Positions 1 through 9,180 of a DNA stretch of 64,000 nucleotides are shown here, one piece after another. The translations under genes were made by a program, and so were the position numbers. Location of the stretch: the NCBI GenBank assembly GCA_964451305.1, contig CAYVHV010000009.1, forward strand, positions 28,178 to 92,177, written 5' to 3'. The stretch comes from SHLQ01 sp964451305. Its GTDB lineage: Bacteria > Actinomycetota > Acidimicrobiia > Acidimicrobiales > SHLQ01. The notes beneath the pieces are model-generated. The model made no database searches and was not told where the DNA came from. It was given only the letters and a program-made list of their open reading frames with translations. The first letter of the stretch is position 1. Every line of letters begins with the position of its first letter.

Positions 1-771
1 CACATGGCTGATACCGACCCGCCGAGGGGCAACGCTTCCGAGACCGGTGAGCGCAACGTGCACACCTTGGCGGTTCAACATTCGAGCCAATGGTGCAAAC
101 TTTCCGCCGGTGAGCCCTTCGAGTGAGAAGACAACCTCACTCGCGTTGTACACCGCGGCAAGGGCTGGCAGATCTTCGATCACGCCGAGGGCGCGCTTTG
201 ATGCGTCATCGCGTACTCGGGAAATGTCCTCGTCGACCACAAACCCGACAACCTCGTAGATCTTGCGGCGATCATTTCGCAGCGCATCGGCCATAGCTGC
301 AGCGCGGCGAGGGCTGCCGGCAACGATGACCCGACGTTTTTTGGCAAAGAACGCGGCACGCATACCGTGATGGAGCAATAGTGCGGCCCATGAAAGAAGC
401 GAAACGGCGACGACCCAGCGGCGGGCGCCGGGACCGATGTCGACGAAGAAGCCTGCCAGCGAGAAGCCGGCGGTACCGGTCAGCACCGCACGAGTCACCT
501 CGAACATGACCGAACCCAAACGTTGGTGCAGGACTCGGCTGTACATGCCGATCCATCCCAGGTAGATCAGAACTCCGATAGCGACCGGGATCCCGAGCCG
601 CACGGACCCGGACGTGAGCAAGTGTGTGGAATCCCACAGCATGATCGTGGAGACGGTCATCACTGCGGCGAGAACAAGAACGTCGAGCACCACATGGGCA
701 ACGCCGACGCGATGGTGGGGAGTTTTCATTTGTACGTGCAACCTCGTGGCGCCAACGCGCCATACCGCCAT
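1..771 (-). CDS. Sugar transferase, N-terminal part (cut by window edge)
   Basis: Read on the minus strand, the frame is open from ATG 771 to the window edge and contains no stop, so the C-terminal catalytic part lies outside. The visible part has several hydrophobic helices (for example VVLDVLVLAAVMTVSTIML and IPVAIGVLIYLGWIGMY), then a Rossmann-like CoA-binding segment beginning KKRRVIVAGSPRRAAAMADA. The last residues (VALTGLGSVAPRRVGISHV) align with the matching part of the next gene (VALSTGLSNVALRRVSLGHI), so the two are tandem paralogues of the polyprenyl-phosphate sugar-1-phosphate transferase family that primes exopolysaccharide synthesis. A second in-frame ATG at 729 (MKTPHHRVGV) is an equally possible start. 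The function of the missing half is assumed from the paralogue. Confidence 0.75.
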   Translation of the reverse strand, partial: MAVWRVGATRLHVQMKTPHHRVGVAHVVLDVLVLAAVMTVSTIMLWDSTHLLTSGSVRLGIPVAIGVLIYLGWIGMYSRVLHQRLGSVMFEVTRAVLTGTAGFSLAGFFVDIGPGARRWVVAVSLLSWAALLLHHGMRAAFFAKKRRVIVAGSPRRAAAMADALRNDRRKIYEVVGFVVDEDISRVRDDASKRALGVIEDLPALAAVYNASEVVFSLEGLTGGKFAPLARMLNRQGVHVALTGLGSVAPRRVGISHV

Positions 772-975
772 GAATTCGTGGAGTTGCTTCAACGTCTGTC
801 GACGTCGTCCCACCAAAGCCTGTGATCTCCCCCACCCAGCACAAAGGTACCGAGAGCACCACCCAGAAGAGTTTCTACTACCTGCTGGTAACCCCGTCCA
901 AAACGCTGACGTTGGTTTTCGTCACATTCACATCTGCGCCCTGAGCAGCGATGCACATCGACTGTGGTTAGCGAG

Positions 976-2451
976 CTAGCGAGCGCCTCGGGCGAGCAAA
1001 ACCGCAGGTACTGTTCGCGCCAGAATCTCAAGATCTTGGCCGAGCGACCAGTTGTCGACGTACCAACGATCGAGCTCGTCGAGCTCTTTAAAGCCAGTAT
1101 CGGAACGACCCGACACTTGCCAACGACCCGTGAGGCCAGGCTTGACGGCCTGTCGGTCGAGGAACTCGACCGGAGCAGCTTCTACTTCGTGCACGGGAAG
1201 CGGGCGAGGCCCGACGAGGCTCATCTCGCCCTTGATGATGTTCAACAGCTGGGGAAGCTCGTCCATCGAGGTTTTGCGTAGTACGCGCCCGACCTTTGTG
1301 ATTCGAGGATCGCCGGTCATCTTAAAGACGGGACCCTCGTGATCGTTTCGCATATCGATGAGCATCTCTTCGGCGTTGACAAACATCGTGCGGAACTTAT
1401 AGATACGGAACGGCTTGCCGCCCTTACCAACACGAACCTGCTGGAAGATCGCGCTTCCACCATCCTCGATACGGATCGCGATCCACGACAGCAGCATGAG
1501 TGGACTCGCCGCGACGAGAATCAACGTCGCGCCGATGATGTCAAGCGCTCGTTTGATCGCCAATTGCCAGCCGGCCAGCGGGGCTGCGGTGACTCGAACG
1601 AGCGGGCGGCCCGAAATGTGTCCGAGGCTGACGCGCCGAAGTGCAACGTTCGACAATCCGGTGCTGAGCGCAACGTCGACACCGAGAACGTTGAGTTGGC
1701 GGACGAGCGGCGCAAATCGCTCCGCATCGATGGCACCGAGGCAGACGACGACGAGATCGGCGTTTGCGCGTTTAACCACATGTGGAAGTTGATCGATCGA
1801 GCCGAGAGCGAGGCGTGAGACTAGTTCGGGAACGTCCTGATCGAGACGGTCCATGACGAAACCCTCAACCTTGTATGTGGTGCGAGGGTCCGAGCGAAGC
1901 GCAAGGCGCGTGGCGAGAGCATCGCCGGTGTTGCCAGCAACGATGACGCGTACCGGTTCAGAGTTCGAAGAGACCCGCCGGCTCATAACGAACCGGGTGA
2001 GCAGCGCCGCCGACATCCACCCCACCGTGATGGCGAACTGCCACGCCCGTTCGGGCTCGAGCTGGAAGAGCCACGATGCGGTGATCATCGCTACGACGAC
2101 ACCCATGATCGAACTCAAGGTCAGCGAGACGTTGCCGTCCCATTCGACCGATTGGCTGATGACATAGGCGTTCCGCCACCACAAGGTGGCCGAAAGAGCA
2201 GCGACACCACCAAACCCAAGGACGAGGACATTTGGGCTACTGAAGCCTGAAGGCCCGACCAGAACAGCCGTGGCGATGAGTACAACGATGATCGCGAGTC
2301 CGAGATCCAAAATTGCGAGTGAGGCTGCCGAGCGGCTGCGAGGCGACTCGGCCGTCCGTGCGTCGTTCGCGTCATCGGGAATTGCGAGCGCGAACGAGGG
2401 TTCGCCCTCGTCTTCTTCCGTGGGAGCGGAAACCGATACTGAGTTTTCCAT
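976..2451 (-). CDS. Polyprenyl-phosphate sugar-1-phosphate transferase (WcaJ/CpsE type)
   Basis: Predicted priming glycosyltransferase that moves a sugar-1-phosphate onto undecaprenyl phosphate at the inner membrane for exopolysaccharide or O-antigen-type polymers. The protein of about 491 residues has an N-terminal block of hydrophobic helices, a central Rossmann CoA-binding-like region (VRVIVAGNTGDALATRLALR), then a re-entrant helix (RALDIIGATLILVAASPLML) and the Bac_transf catalytic core with KPFRIYKFRTM, TSMDELPQLLNIIKGEMSLV and VGPRPLP. The frame opens further upstream, but ATG 2451 (MENSVSVSAP) is chosen because the upstream residues do not look conserved. About 200 bases separate it from the paralogous sugar transferase that follows on the same strand. 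The sugar specificity cannot be read from the sequence. Confidence 0.88.
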   Translation of the reverse strand: MENSVSVSAPTEEDEGEPSFALAIPDDANDARTAESPRSRSAASLAILDLGLAIIVVLIATAVLVGPSGFSSPNVLVLGFGGVAALSATLWWRNAYVISQSVEWDGNVSLTLSSIMGVVVAMITASWLFQLEPERAWQFAITVGWMSAALLTRFVMSRRVSSNSEPVRVIVAGNTGDALATRLALRSDPRTTYKVEGFVMDRLDQDVPELVSRLALGSIDQLPHVVKRANADLVVVCLGAIDAERFAPLVRQLNVLGVDVALSTGLSNVALRRVSLGHISGRPLVRVTAAPLAGWQLAIKRALDIIGATLILVAASPLMLLSWIAIRIEDGGSAIFQQVRVGKGGKPFRIYKFRTMFVNAEEMLIDMRNDHEGPVFKMTGDPRITKVGRVLRKTSMDELPQLLNIIKGEMSLVGPRPLPVHEVEAAPVEFLDRQAVKPGLTGRWQVSGRSDTGFKELDELDRWYVDNWSLGQDLEILARTVPAVLLARGAR

Positions 2452-2616
2452 GTTCACCAGCCGTCCAGACCGCCACGGTATTGCGCACCCAACGAGAGTT
2501 ACGGGTTCCAAAGGTGCCCCTACCAACTTAGTGGAGAAGTGGAGCGCGGCTGTAATTACCGCGAGATCGTCGTCGCATCGCGTGAGAAATTAACGTTCTT
2601 GACACGCGAAGGATCG

Positions 2617-3435
2617 TTAGAAAACTCTGCGATCGGCGAGGGCGTGGAGCACGGTTTCGGTGAACTCTGGCCGACACACGACGATCCCTTCAACGACCGG
2701 GCGGGATCGATTGAATTCGAGTGGCTCCCCAAATGGGTCGGATACGTCGAGTCCTGCGGTAATCGCCATGGCTGCAGGGGCACAGACATCCCATTCGTAG
2801 AGCGGGCTGTCGTGCACGTACACATCTGCCCGGCCGGTTGCGACCAACGCTGCCTTGACCCCCGCCGAGCTGCACGCAACAACTTCAGCACCGAGGGCCC
2901 GACCGAGGAGTGCCCCTTCGCTATATGAGCGGGTTCGGCCGGTCACCACAATGGGCCGATCTCGCACACGAACATCGCCCGTCGGGGTGTCATAGGTGGA
3001 CGCGACCACGCCAACGCCGGGAGAACCCACCGCGCCAACGACGGGCTGACCATCGATTGCGAGTGCAACATGGACAGCCCATTCCGGACCTCCGTAGCCA
3101 AACCCGCTCGACCCGTCCAGCGGATCGATGATCCACGTTCGAGAACTCGACACTCGGGTCCGGTCGTCGTGTCCCTCCTCGGAGAGGAGTGCGTCGAGCG
3201 GACGAGCCGCCGTCAGCTGTTCAACGATCCAGTCATGTGCGACCCGATCACCAACGTGTTCGATGTCGTAGTTGTTCGCCCCAGCATCGATCATCTCCTC
3301 TTGGAGCGCGTACAACCGGTCGGCAACTTCAGCTGCGATCGTGTGGGCGAGACGGTGGTCGTCCGACGTGGCGCTACCCGATCCTGCAGCATCGCTGGCG
3401 CTCACGCCTGGGCCGGGTTCACCGTCGCTCGACAC
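2617..3435 (-). CDS. Inositol monophosphatase/CysQ-family phosphatase
   Basis: Member of the Mg/Li-sensitive phosphatase superfamily that includes 3'(2'),5'-bisphosphate nucleotidase CysQ and inositol monophosphatase. The metal-binding motifs are in order: LLSEEG (first acidic pair), WIIDPLDGSSGF (DPxDG(T/S) motif) and YEWDVCAPAAMAITAGL (WDxxA). The length of 272 residues is normal for the family. The first 25 residues are Gly/Ser/Asp-rich and probably disordered. It starts 8 bp after the lysS stop and is the last gene of the cofactor operon. The substrate (PAP, inositol phosphate or another small phosphate) is not decided by sequence; CysQ-like is preferred on overall similarity. Confidence 0.8.
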   Translation of the reverse strand: MSSDGEPGPGVSASDAAGSGSATSDDHRLAHTIAAEVADRLYALQEEMIDAGANNYDIEHVGDRVAHDWIVEQLTAARPLDALLSEEGHDDRTRVSSSRTWIIDPLDGSSGFGYGGPEWAVHVALAIDGQPVVGAVGSPGVGVVASTYDTPTGDVRVRDRPIVVTGRTRSYSEGALLGRALGAEVVACSSAGVKAALVATGRADVYVHDSPLYEWDVCAPAAMAITAGLDVSDPFGEPLEFNRSRPVVEGIVVCRPEFTETVLHALADRRVF

Positions 3436-3443
3436 CGGGATGG

Positions 3444-4973
3444 TTAACCATCTCCCGATGTTTCGTCGCGAACCTGTTCAGGTCGCAATGTTGGGAACAA
3501 CAGGACGTCGCGAATGGTCGTCGATCCGGTGAGCAACATGATCAACCGATCCATGCCAATCCCCAACCCGCCGGTTGGAGGCAGCCCGTACTCGAGCGCC
3601 CGGATGTAGTCGAGGTCCATGCCCATTGCCTCAGCGTCACCGGCAGCCCGTTCGGCTTCTTGATCGTTGAAGCGAGCCAACTGTTCATCAGGATCGGTGA
3701 GCTCGCTAAACGCGTTGCACAATTCGCGTCCGGCGACGATGGCTTCGAAACGCTCGGTGAGTCCAGGCTCGCTGCGATGATCGCGCGAGAGCGGAGAGAC
3801 TTCCTTTGGGTAGTCGGTGACAAAGATCGGGCCCCAAAGTTCAGACTCTGTGGTCTTTTCGTAGATCTCGAGGATGATCTTGCCGGTCCCGTAGTAGTCC
3901 TTGACCTCGACGTCGTACTCTTCGGCGACCTTGACGATGTCATCGCGGTCCATGTCGACCGAAAGCTCAACACCGATCTGATCCTTGATCAGTTCGATCA
4001 TCGATGCTCGACGCCACGGCGCTGCAAGGTCGAGCTCACGGTCGTCGTAGGTGATCGTTGTGCCGCCGGTGATCTCGGTGGCCAAGTGGCTCACGAGGTT
4101 CTCGACGAGCTCCATGATGTCGCTGTAGTCGGCGTAGGCCCAATAGAGCTCCAGCATCGTGAACTCGGGGTTGTGCCTTGTGGAGATGCCTTCGTTGCGA
4201 AAGACGCGAGCCATCTCAAAGACCCGCTCAAATCCACCCACGGTGAGGCGCTTGAGGTAGAGCTCGGGCGCGATGCGCAAGAAGAGGTCCATGTCGAGCG
4301 CGTTGTGATGCGTGGTGAATGGGCGGGCCATGGCTCCGCTCGCAACGCTGTGGAACGTGGGAGTTTCGACTTCCATGAAGGCACGGTCTTCGAGCCAACG
4401 ACGGGTGAGAGACATGATGCGGCTGCGATCCCGAAGGGTCCGGTTCGACTCTTCTGACACCCACATGTCGACGTAGCGCTGTCGATACTTGGTGTCCTGA
4501 TCGCTGATGCCATGGAACTTGTCGGGAAACACGCGCTGGGTTGGAGCGAGGATCGTCCATGCGCTCGGGCGAATCGACAGTTCGCCACGTCGGGTCTTGA
4601 TGACTTCGCCGGTGATGCCAACCCAGTCGCCGAGAAACAGGTTCGAAAAGGCTTCGAAGTCGGGGGTTGTCTTGGCGTGGCCAAATATCTGAATACGGCC
4701 GGTGCCGTCTTGCAGGTCAGCGAAGCACAACTTGCCCTGATCGCGCTTCAACATGATGCGGCCAGCGACCGAGACCGAGATCCCGGTTTCGGAACCGTCC
4801 TCGATCTCACCATGTGCAGCGATCACGTCTGCCGTCGTGGCCGTGACCTCGTAGCGGTATGGGATGTCGAAGTCACGCTTTGGGATTCGTCCGCCGTTTG
4901 CGGAGGTGTCCTCGACGGCCTCATCGGTGCTCCCCGAGGTGGGCGCTTCGTTGGTTGGATCTATCTCGGTCAT
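3444..4973 (-). CDS. lysS: Lysyl-tRNA synthetase, class II
   Basis: Charges tRNA-Lys with lysine in the cytoplasm. The protein has 509 residues, the usual length. After an acidic N-terminal extension comes an OB-fold anticodon-binding domain (about residues 60-160, SVAGRIMLKRDQGKLCFADL), then the class II catalytic core with motif 2 (FRNEGISTRHNPEFTMLE) and motif 3 (GLGIGMDRLIMLLTG). It starts 6 bp after the coaX stop and ends 8 bp before the cysQ-like gene, so it is co-transcribed with the cofactor genes; lysS next to panC/coaX is a familiar actinobacterial arrangement. No truncation or missing motif is seen. Confidence 0.97.
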   Translation of the reverse strand: MTEIDPTNEAPTSGSTDEAVEDTSANGGRIPKRDFDIPYRYEVTATTADVIAAHGEIEDGSETGISVSVAGRIMLKRDQGKLCFADLQDGTGRIQIFGHAKTTPDFEAFSNLFLGDWVGITGEVIKTRRGELSIRPSAWTILAPTQRVFPDKFHGISDQDTKYRQRYVDMWVSEESNRTLRDRSRIMSLTRRWLEDRAFMEVETPTFHSVASGAMARPFTTHHNALDMDLFLRIAPELYLKRLTVGGFERVFEMARVFRNEGISTRHNPEFTMLELYWAYADYSDIMELVENLVSHLATEITGGTTITYDDRELDLAAPWRRASMIELIKDQIGVELSVDMDRDDIVKVAEEYDVEVKDYYGTGKIILEIYEKTTESELWGPIFVTDYPKEVSPLSRDHRSEPGLTERFEAIVAGRELCNAFSELTDPDEQLARFNDQEAERAAGDAEAMGMDLDYIRALEYGLPPTGGLGIGMDRLIMLLTGSTTIRDVLLFPTLRPEQVRDETSGDG

Positions 4974-4979
4974 TGCGTG

Positions 4980-5783
4980 TTACCGATCGGTGTTGCGGGC
5001 ATGGATGATCCGCAGCCCATGCAGGGTGAGGAAGGGTTCGACATATTCAATCGTTGACGCTACCGGCGCAATCACCGGTGCAAGCCCTCCGGTAGCAACC
5101 ACCACCGCATCACCGCCGAGTTCGTCCTGGAATCGGGCGACCATTCCGTCGACGGAGGCGGCAAATCCGTACATCGCTCCCGACTGGAGCGACTCGACGG
5201 TCGAGGTTCCGATGACATTTCGAGGCTCGACGAGCTCGATCGATCGAAGCGCCGACGCTCGATTGACCAACGCATCCAACGAGATCTCGATGCCGGGTGT
5301 GATCGCTCCACCGAGGAACGCGCCATCTTCGGAGACGATGTCGAAATTGTTGCCCGTGCCGAAGTCGACGACGATCGCCGGGCCGCCGTATAACTCGTAT
5401 GCCGCAACGGCGTTCGCGATCCGGTCGGCGCCGACCTCTCGGGGGTTGTCATACTTGATCGGCATACCGGTCTTGATTCCAGGGCCGATGATGACGGGTT
5501 CGAAGTCGAGATAGCGGTCGGCGAATGAGCGAACCATGGCGAGTAGCCGAGGCACACCCGATGACACAGAAACGCCCGTGACCTCAGAAAATTCGACGCC
5601 GGCGAACGTCACGAAACCCATGATCATCGTCGCGAGCTCATCGCTCGTGCGGTCGTGGTCGGTGGACACCCGCCAGTGGTTCACGAGACCGTCCTCGGCG
5701 GACACGCCGGGAACGCCGTTGTCGTACAGCGCGAAGACCGTCTGGGTGTTCCCGACGTCGATCGCGAGGAGGTAGTCGGTCAC
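4980..5783 (-). CDS. coaX: Type III pantothenate kinase
   Basis: Phosphorylates pantothenate in the first committed step of coenzyme A synthesis. The ASKHA-fold motifs are present: the phosphate-1 loop LLAIDVGNTQTVFALYD at the N-terminus, then GADRIANAVAAYELYG followed by VVDFGTGNNFDIV and AFLGGAITPGIEIS. Its 267 residues match the family. It starts with GTG; the GTGA overlaps the nadC stop by 4 bp, indicating translational coupling. Together with panC upstream it covers two pantothenate/CoA steps in this operon. No other type of pantothenate kinase gene is seen in the window. Confidence 0.95.
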   Translation of the reverse strand: MTDYLLAIDVGNTQTVFALYDNGVPGVSAEDGLVNHWRVSTDHDRTSDELATMIMGFVTFAGVEFSEVTGVSVSSGVPRLLAMVRSFADRYLDFEPVIIGPGIKTGMPIKYDNPREVGADRIANAVAAYELYGGPAIVVDFGTGNNFDIVSEDGAFLGGAITPGIEISLDALVNRASALRSIELVEPRNVIGTSTVESLQSGAMYGFAASVDGMVARFQDELGGDAVVVATGGLAPVIAPVASTIEYVEPFLTLHGLRIIHARNTDR

Positions 5784-6664
5784 GCGTTCGTTCCGCTCGC
5801 GCCGTCGGCGCTGATGTCGAGCCCGATGTCGAGCGTCGGTGCACCAAAGGACAACTTCGACGTTGAGATCATGTCGACGCCGGTATGACTGACCGCGCCG
5901 ATCGTGCTGAGATCGATGCCTCCGCTCGCTTCGAGGATTGGTCGGCGGCCATCGCCCACGAGCGACTCGACCATGCTGACCGCTTCGCGCAGGATGTCGG
6001 GGCTCATATTGTCGAGCAGGATCGCATCGGCGTTGGCATGGACTGCTGCCTCGACTTGTTCGAGTCGGTCAGCTTCGACGTGAACGGTGCGTGCGGGCCA
6101 GCGTTCCTTCGCCGTTGCCACCCCGTCGGCGATCGACACTCCCATCAAGTGGTTGTCCTTCAGCATGATCCAATCGCTGAGGTTGCCCCGATGGTTCCGT
6201 GCCCCACCGGCTCGTACCGCTGCCTTCTCCAGACTGCGCAGCCCAGGGGTCGTCTTGCGGGTATCCCAGACTTGGGCCGAACCGTCGGCGGCATCGACGT
6301 AGGCACGGGTATTGGTGGCAACGCCGGAGAGGTACATCATGAAGTTCAAGCAGGTGCGCTCGGCAATGAGAATGGACTCGAGCGACCCCGACAGACTCGC
6401 CAGCTTCTGACGTGGGCTCACCACGTCGCCTTCATAGACGTGCCACTCGAGTTCGAGCTCTGGGTCGACCTGACGAAGCGTTTCTTCAACACATGCTGTA
6501 CCGGCAATGACACCGTTCGGTCGCACGACAAACTCGGCGGTGGCGGTGACGCCCGGAGGAAGGAGCGATGCAGTGAGATCGCCGAGCGGGGTCAGATCTT
6601 CGGTGAGGGCGCGGCGAACAGCGTCGACAACGTCATGGTGAGGAGGGTGCAAGTAACGAGACAC
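5780..6664 (-). CDS. nadC: Nicotinate-nucleotide pyrophosphorylase (quinolinate PRTase)
   Basis: Converts quinolinate and PRPP to nicotinate mononucleotide in de novo NAD synthesis. Diagnostic segments are DTRKTTPGLRSLEKAAVR, GGARNHRGNLSDWIMLKDNH and the C-terminal EASGGIDLSTIGAVSHTGVD. Length 294 residues, normal. The start is GTG at 6664, 27 bp after the CobW-family gene. The usual partners nadA and nadB are not in the window, so this copy has been recruited into the folate/pantothenate operon on its own or the partners lie elsewhere. Confidence 0.96.
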   Translation of the reverse strand: MSRYLHPPHHDVVDAVRRALTEDLTPLGDLTASLLPPGVTATAEFVVRPNGVIAGTACVEETLRQVDPELELEWHVYEGDVVSPRQKLASLSGSLESILIAERTCLNFMMYLSGVATNTRAYVDAADGSAQVWDTRKTTPGLRSLEKAAVRAGGARNHRGNLSDWIMLKDNHLMGVSIADGVATAKERWPARTVHVEADRLEQVEAAVHANADAILLDNMSPDILREAVSMVESLVGDGRRPILEASGGIDLSTIGAVSHTGVDMISTSKLSFGAPTLDIGLDISADGASGTNA

Positions 6665-6691
6665 GCCCCGACGTTACCGGACTAAATTTGC

Positions 6692-7603
6692 TCAAACCTC
6701 GATGACGACCAAGTCCGTTGGAGCGGTCGCTTCGGCCATCGGTAGCGTTTCGATCGAGCGACGGTTTCCAACGACCTGAACGAGAAGAAACTCGCCGGTC
6801 TCGATCTGCACGATGCCCTTGGCACGGATGGTCGTGGATGGAAGCTCATCGACGAGATCGATGAGGTTCGACCGAGTAATTGTTCCCGGGATCGGCACGA
6901 GCGACGTTCGGTACTGATCGAACAAGCTCGCCCCCTCCCCCATATCTGGAACTGGACGACGGGCACCGAGGTTCACAAGGCCTGCGGTGGAATGCGTTGA
7001 ATCCGCAAGGACGGTTCGAATTCCAGGAGCGAGCTCCTCAAGCCGAGCCTTGACCGTCTCGATTCGAGCATCGTCGACAAGATCGGCCTTGGACAGGAGC
7101 AGCACGTCGGCAGCACGGACCTGGGTCCGCACGGCGTCGGCGACGACCGACAACTCATCTTCGAAGGTCAGGAACTGATCGAGATCGACGAGCACGACGG
7201 TGCTGTCATGAACAAACCCAGGAGTACTGGACAAGCTCGCGGCCGAACGAGGGTCCGCAATACCGCTTAGCTCGACGACGACATGCTCAGGCGGGGTTGG
7301 CCGCTGACGAAGCTCGTCGAATGCCTCCAGGAAACCGTTCTTCAAACTGCAGCACACACAGCCGCCGCTGAGATCGAGCGTGTCGCCCTGCTGGCGGCGG
7401 ATGAGGGCAGCATCGATATTGATGTCGCCAACATCATTGACCATCACGGCGATCGGTACGTCGGTACGAGCGAGCATCTCGTTGATCACCGTGGTCTTCC
7501 CGGCGCCCAGATACCCGCCGAGCAACGTGACGGGCACGCGGCGGCCGTCCCACGGCGCATATACGGGCTCGATCATCGTAATCTCGTCTTCGTCGAGGTT
7601 CAT
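6692..7603 (-). CDS. CobW/COG0523-family P-loop GTPase (metal chaperone-like)
   Basis: G3E-family GTPase of the CobW/YjiA group. Visible features are Walker A (LLGGYLGAGKTTVINEML, residues about 25-42), the metal-binding CxCC motif in SGGCVCCSLKNGF, and the guanine-specificity segment LLLSKADLVDD. Members of this group deliver Zn, Co or other metals to client enzymes. The gene lies between panC (ATGA overlap) and nadC. A client is not shown by the sequence; the nearby GTP cyclohydrolase FolE is a zinc enzyme, which makes zinc supply to the pathway a reasonable inference. The C-terminal CobW domain is short; the total is 303 residues. Confidence 0.85.
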   Translation of the reverse strand: MNLDEDEITMIEPVYAPWDGRRVPVTLLGGYLGAGKTTVINEMLARTDVPIAVMVNDVGDINIDAALIRRQQGDTLDLSGGCVCCSLKNGFLEAFDELRQRPTPPEHVVVELSGIADPRSAASLSSTPGFVHDSTVVLVDLDQFLTFEDELSVVADAVRTQVRAADVLLLSKADLVDDARIETVKARLEELAPGIRTVLADSTHSTAGLVNLGARRPVPDMGEGASLFDQYRTSLVPIPGTITRSNLIDLVDELPSTTIRAKGIVQIETGEFLLVQVVGNRRSIETLPMAEATAPTDLVVIEV

Positions 7604-8451
7604 GAGATGGTTACTCCAATGTTGTCGATAAGCCGGACGTCGCCGAAGCGGACTGCGGTGAGCAGACGAGTCTCGCCCGACAACGTGTCGGGGGTGCGTA
7701 GCGACGCCGAATCGACGACCGCAACGTAGTCGGGTTCGCTGGCACCGGGAGCGGTCGCGATGACCTCCCGGATCGCTGCCTCAACCGTAGCAGGGTCGCG
7801 TTCGCCAGCATCGATCGCTCGAGCTCCAGCTTGGAGCGCTTGCTGAACAATCGGCGCCTGTTCCCGATGCTCATCGGTCAGCCGAAGGTTCCGGCTGGAC
7901 ATCGCCAGGCCGCTCGGTTCTCGAACCGTGGGCACGCCACGAACGTCGACAGGCATGTTGAGATCTGCTGCCATCCGTTGAAGCATCGCGAGCTGTTGAT
8001 AGTCCTTCTCGCCAAAGAACGCTCTGCATGCACCCACGATGTTGAACAACTTGGTCACCACCGTGGCAACACCATCGAAATGCGTGGGTCGGCTCACGCC
8101 CTCCCACGGCTCGGTCACGACCCGGAGCGAAACGGTGGTCCAATTCTCGTCGGGATACATCTCGGCATCCGAAGGAACGAAGAGAAACTCGGCTCCAGCG
8201 CGCTCGGCGGCTCGCGCGTCGGCATCGACCATTCTCGGGTAGGTCGCGAGGTCTTCATGAGGCGCGAACTGAAGTGGATTGACGAACACCGACACAACAA
8301 CACTGTCGCTCGCGTCGACGGCCGCTGAAATGAGTTGCTCATGGCCTCCGTGGAGCGCTCCCATCGTCGGAACGAGGCCGATACGTCGTCCCGAGTCGCG
8401 TTCTGCGTCCACGGCTGCACGGAGCTCGGCAATGGTATGAATGATCTTCAT
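7600..8451 (-). CDS. panC: Pantothenate synthetase
   Basis: Condenses pantoate and beta-alanine using ATP. Start placed at ATG 8451 (MKIIHTIAELRAAVD), which overlaps the preceding stop as ATGA; longer frames only add residues that are out of family. Motifs: VPTMGALHGGHEQLI (HxGH nucleotide-binding signature), FGEKDYQQLAMLQRM and the KMSKS-like region around SSRNLRL. 283 residues, the expected size. It is coupled at both ends: ATGA with the DUF2520 gene upstream and ATGA with the CobW gene downstream. panB and panD are not in the window. Confidence 0.96.
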   Translation of the reverse strand: MKIIHTIAELRAAVDAERDSGRRIGLVPTMGALHGGHEQLISAAVDASDSVVVSVFVNPLQFAPHEDLATYPRMVDADARAAERAGAEFLFVPSDAEMYPDENWTTVSLRVVTEPWEGVSRPTHFDGVATVVTKLFNIVGACRAFFGEKDYQQLAMLQRMAADLNMPVDVRGVPTVREPSGLAMSSRNLRLTDEHREQAPIVQQALQAGARAIDAGERDPATVEAAIREVIATAPGASEPDYVAVVDSASLRTPDTLSGETRLLTAVRFGDVRLIDNIGVTIS

Positions 8452-9170
8452 TGGAGGTCGTTCCCTGCGAGTTTGATTGCTAGCTCGACGAGGCAATCGT
8501 ATGCGGACAGTTCGCCGCTATGACGTTCACGAAGCGCTGCACGGTGTTTCTCGATCGTGGCCATGTCGCCGCGGGCGGCGGGTCCGGTGAGCGCGGCTCG
8601 GGGCCCCTTCTCAGAAACGTTGTCGATGCTCGCCTTGACCAAGGGCAGAAAGACCTCGAAGTCAATATTGAGCTCAATCGCCAGGCGTTCTACCTGGCCG
8701 AGCAGGGCGACGAGGTGGTTGGAGGCAATCGCCGCGGCAGCGTGATAGGTCGCTCTATCGGCGTCATCGATCGGAAACGAATATCCACTCAACGCAGCGG
8801 CGATTTCTTCAGCGATTGGTTCGCCCGCGACAGCAAACCATGCCGATCGGAGCTGGCGAGCCCCCGAGCGTGGGTCGGCGAGCGACACGAGCGGATGTAG
8901 ACCTGCAGCCCGATGAGGAGCGAGGACGTCGAGGCCTAGGGCGCCCGACAGATGCATGACCACAGCATCGCCGGGTTCGATCACAGAGGCGACCGTTGCG
9001 ATAGCAACATCAGCGGTCGCAATGATGCAGACATCGACGCCGACCGCCGCTGCTGCGAGGTCATCACCACGACGAAACACCGTCGCACACTCCCAGCCAG
9101 CATCGATGAGCGCGGCTCGAAGCGATCCTCCGGCACGACCATCACCAATGAGATTGAAGCGTCGCGACAT
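8448..9170 (-). CDS. Rossmann-like and DUF2520 domain protein
   Basis: Two-domain NAD(P)-type dehydrogenase-like protein. The N-terminal Rossmann segment is NLIGDGRAGGSLRAALIDAG; the C-terminal helical DUF2520 segment contains YHAAAAIASNHLVALLGQVE and PLVKASIDNVSEKGPRAALT. This family regularly sits between folK and panC in Actinobacteria and other phyla, and a role related to ketopantoate reduction has been suggested because of the place in the operon; that is inference. ATG 9170 (MSRRFNLIGDG) is chosen since longer frames overlap folK. It follows folK by 10 bp. Confidence 0.82.
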   Translation of the reverse strand: MSRRFNLIGDGRAGGSLRAALIDAGWECATVFRRGDDLAAAAVGVDVCIIATADVAIATVASVIEPGDAVVMHLSGALGLDVLAPHRAAGLHPLVSLADPRSGARQLRSAWFAVAGEPIAEEIAAALSGYSFPIDDADRATYHAAAAIASNHLVALLGQVERLAIELNIDFEVFLPLVKASIDNVSEKGPRAALTGPAARGDMATIEKHRAALRERHSGELSAYDCLVELAIKLAGNDLQ

Positions 9171-9180
9171 CGTCACACGC

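Noticed and set aside
272..862. Long minus-strand frame (196 aa) at the left edge
   Set aside because: Basic, Arg/Pro-rich translation with no family features; it is a frame-shifted shadow of the sugar transferase, whose real frame is open from 771 to base 1.
3189..4457. 422-aa plus-strand open frame
   Set aside because: Antisense shadow of lysS and the CysQ-like gene.
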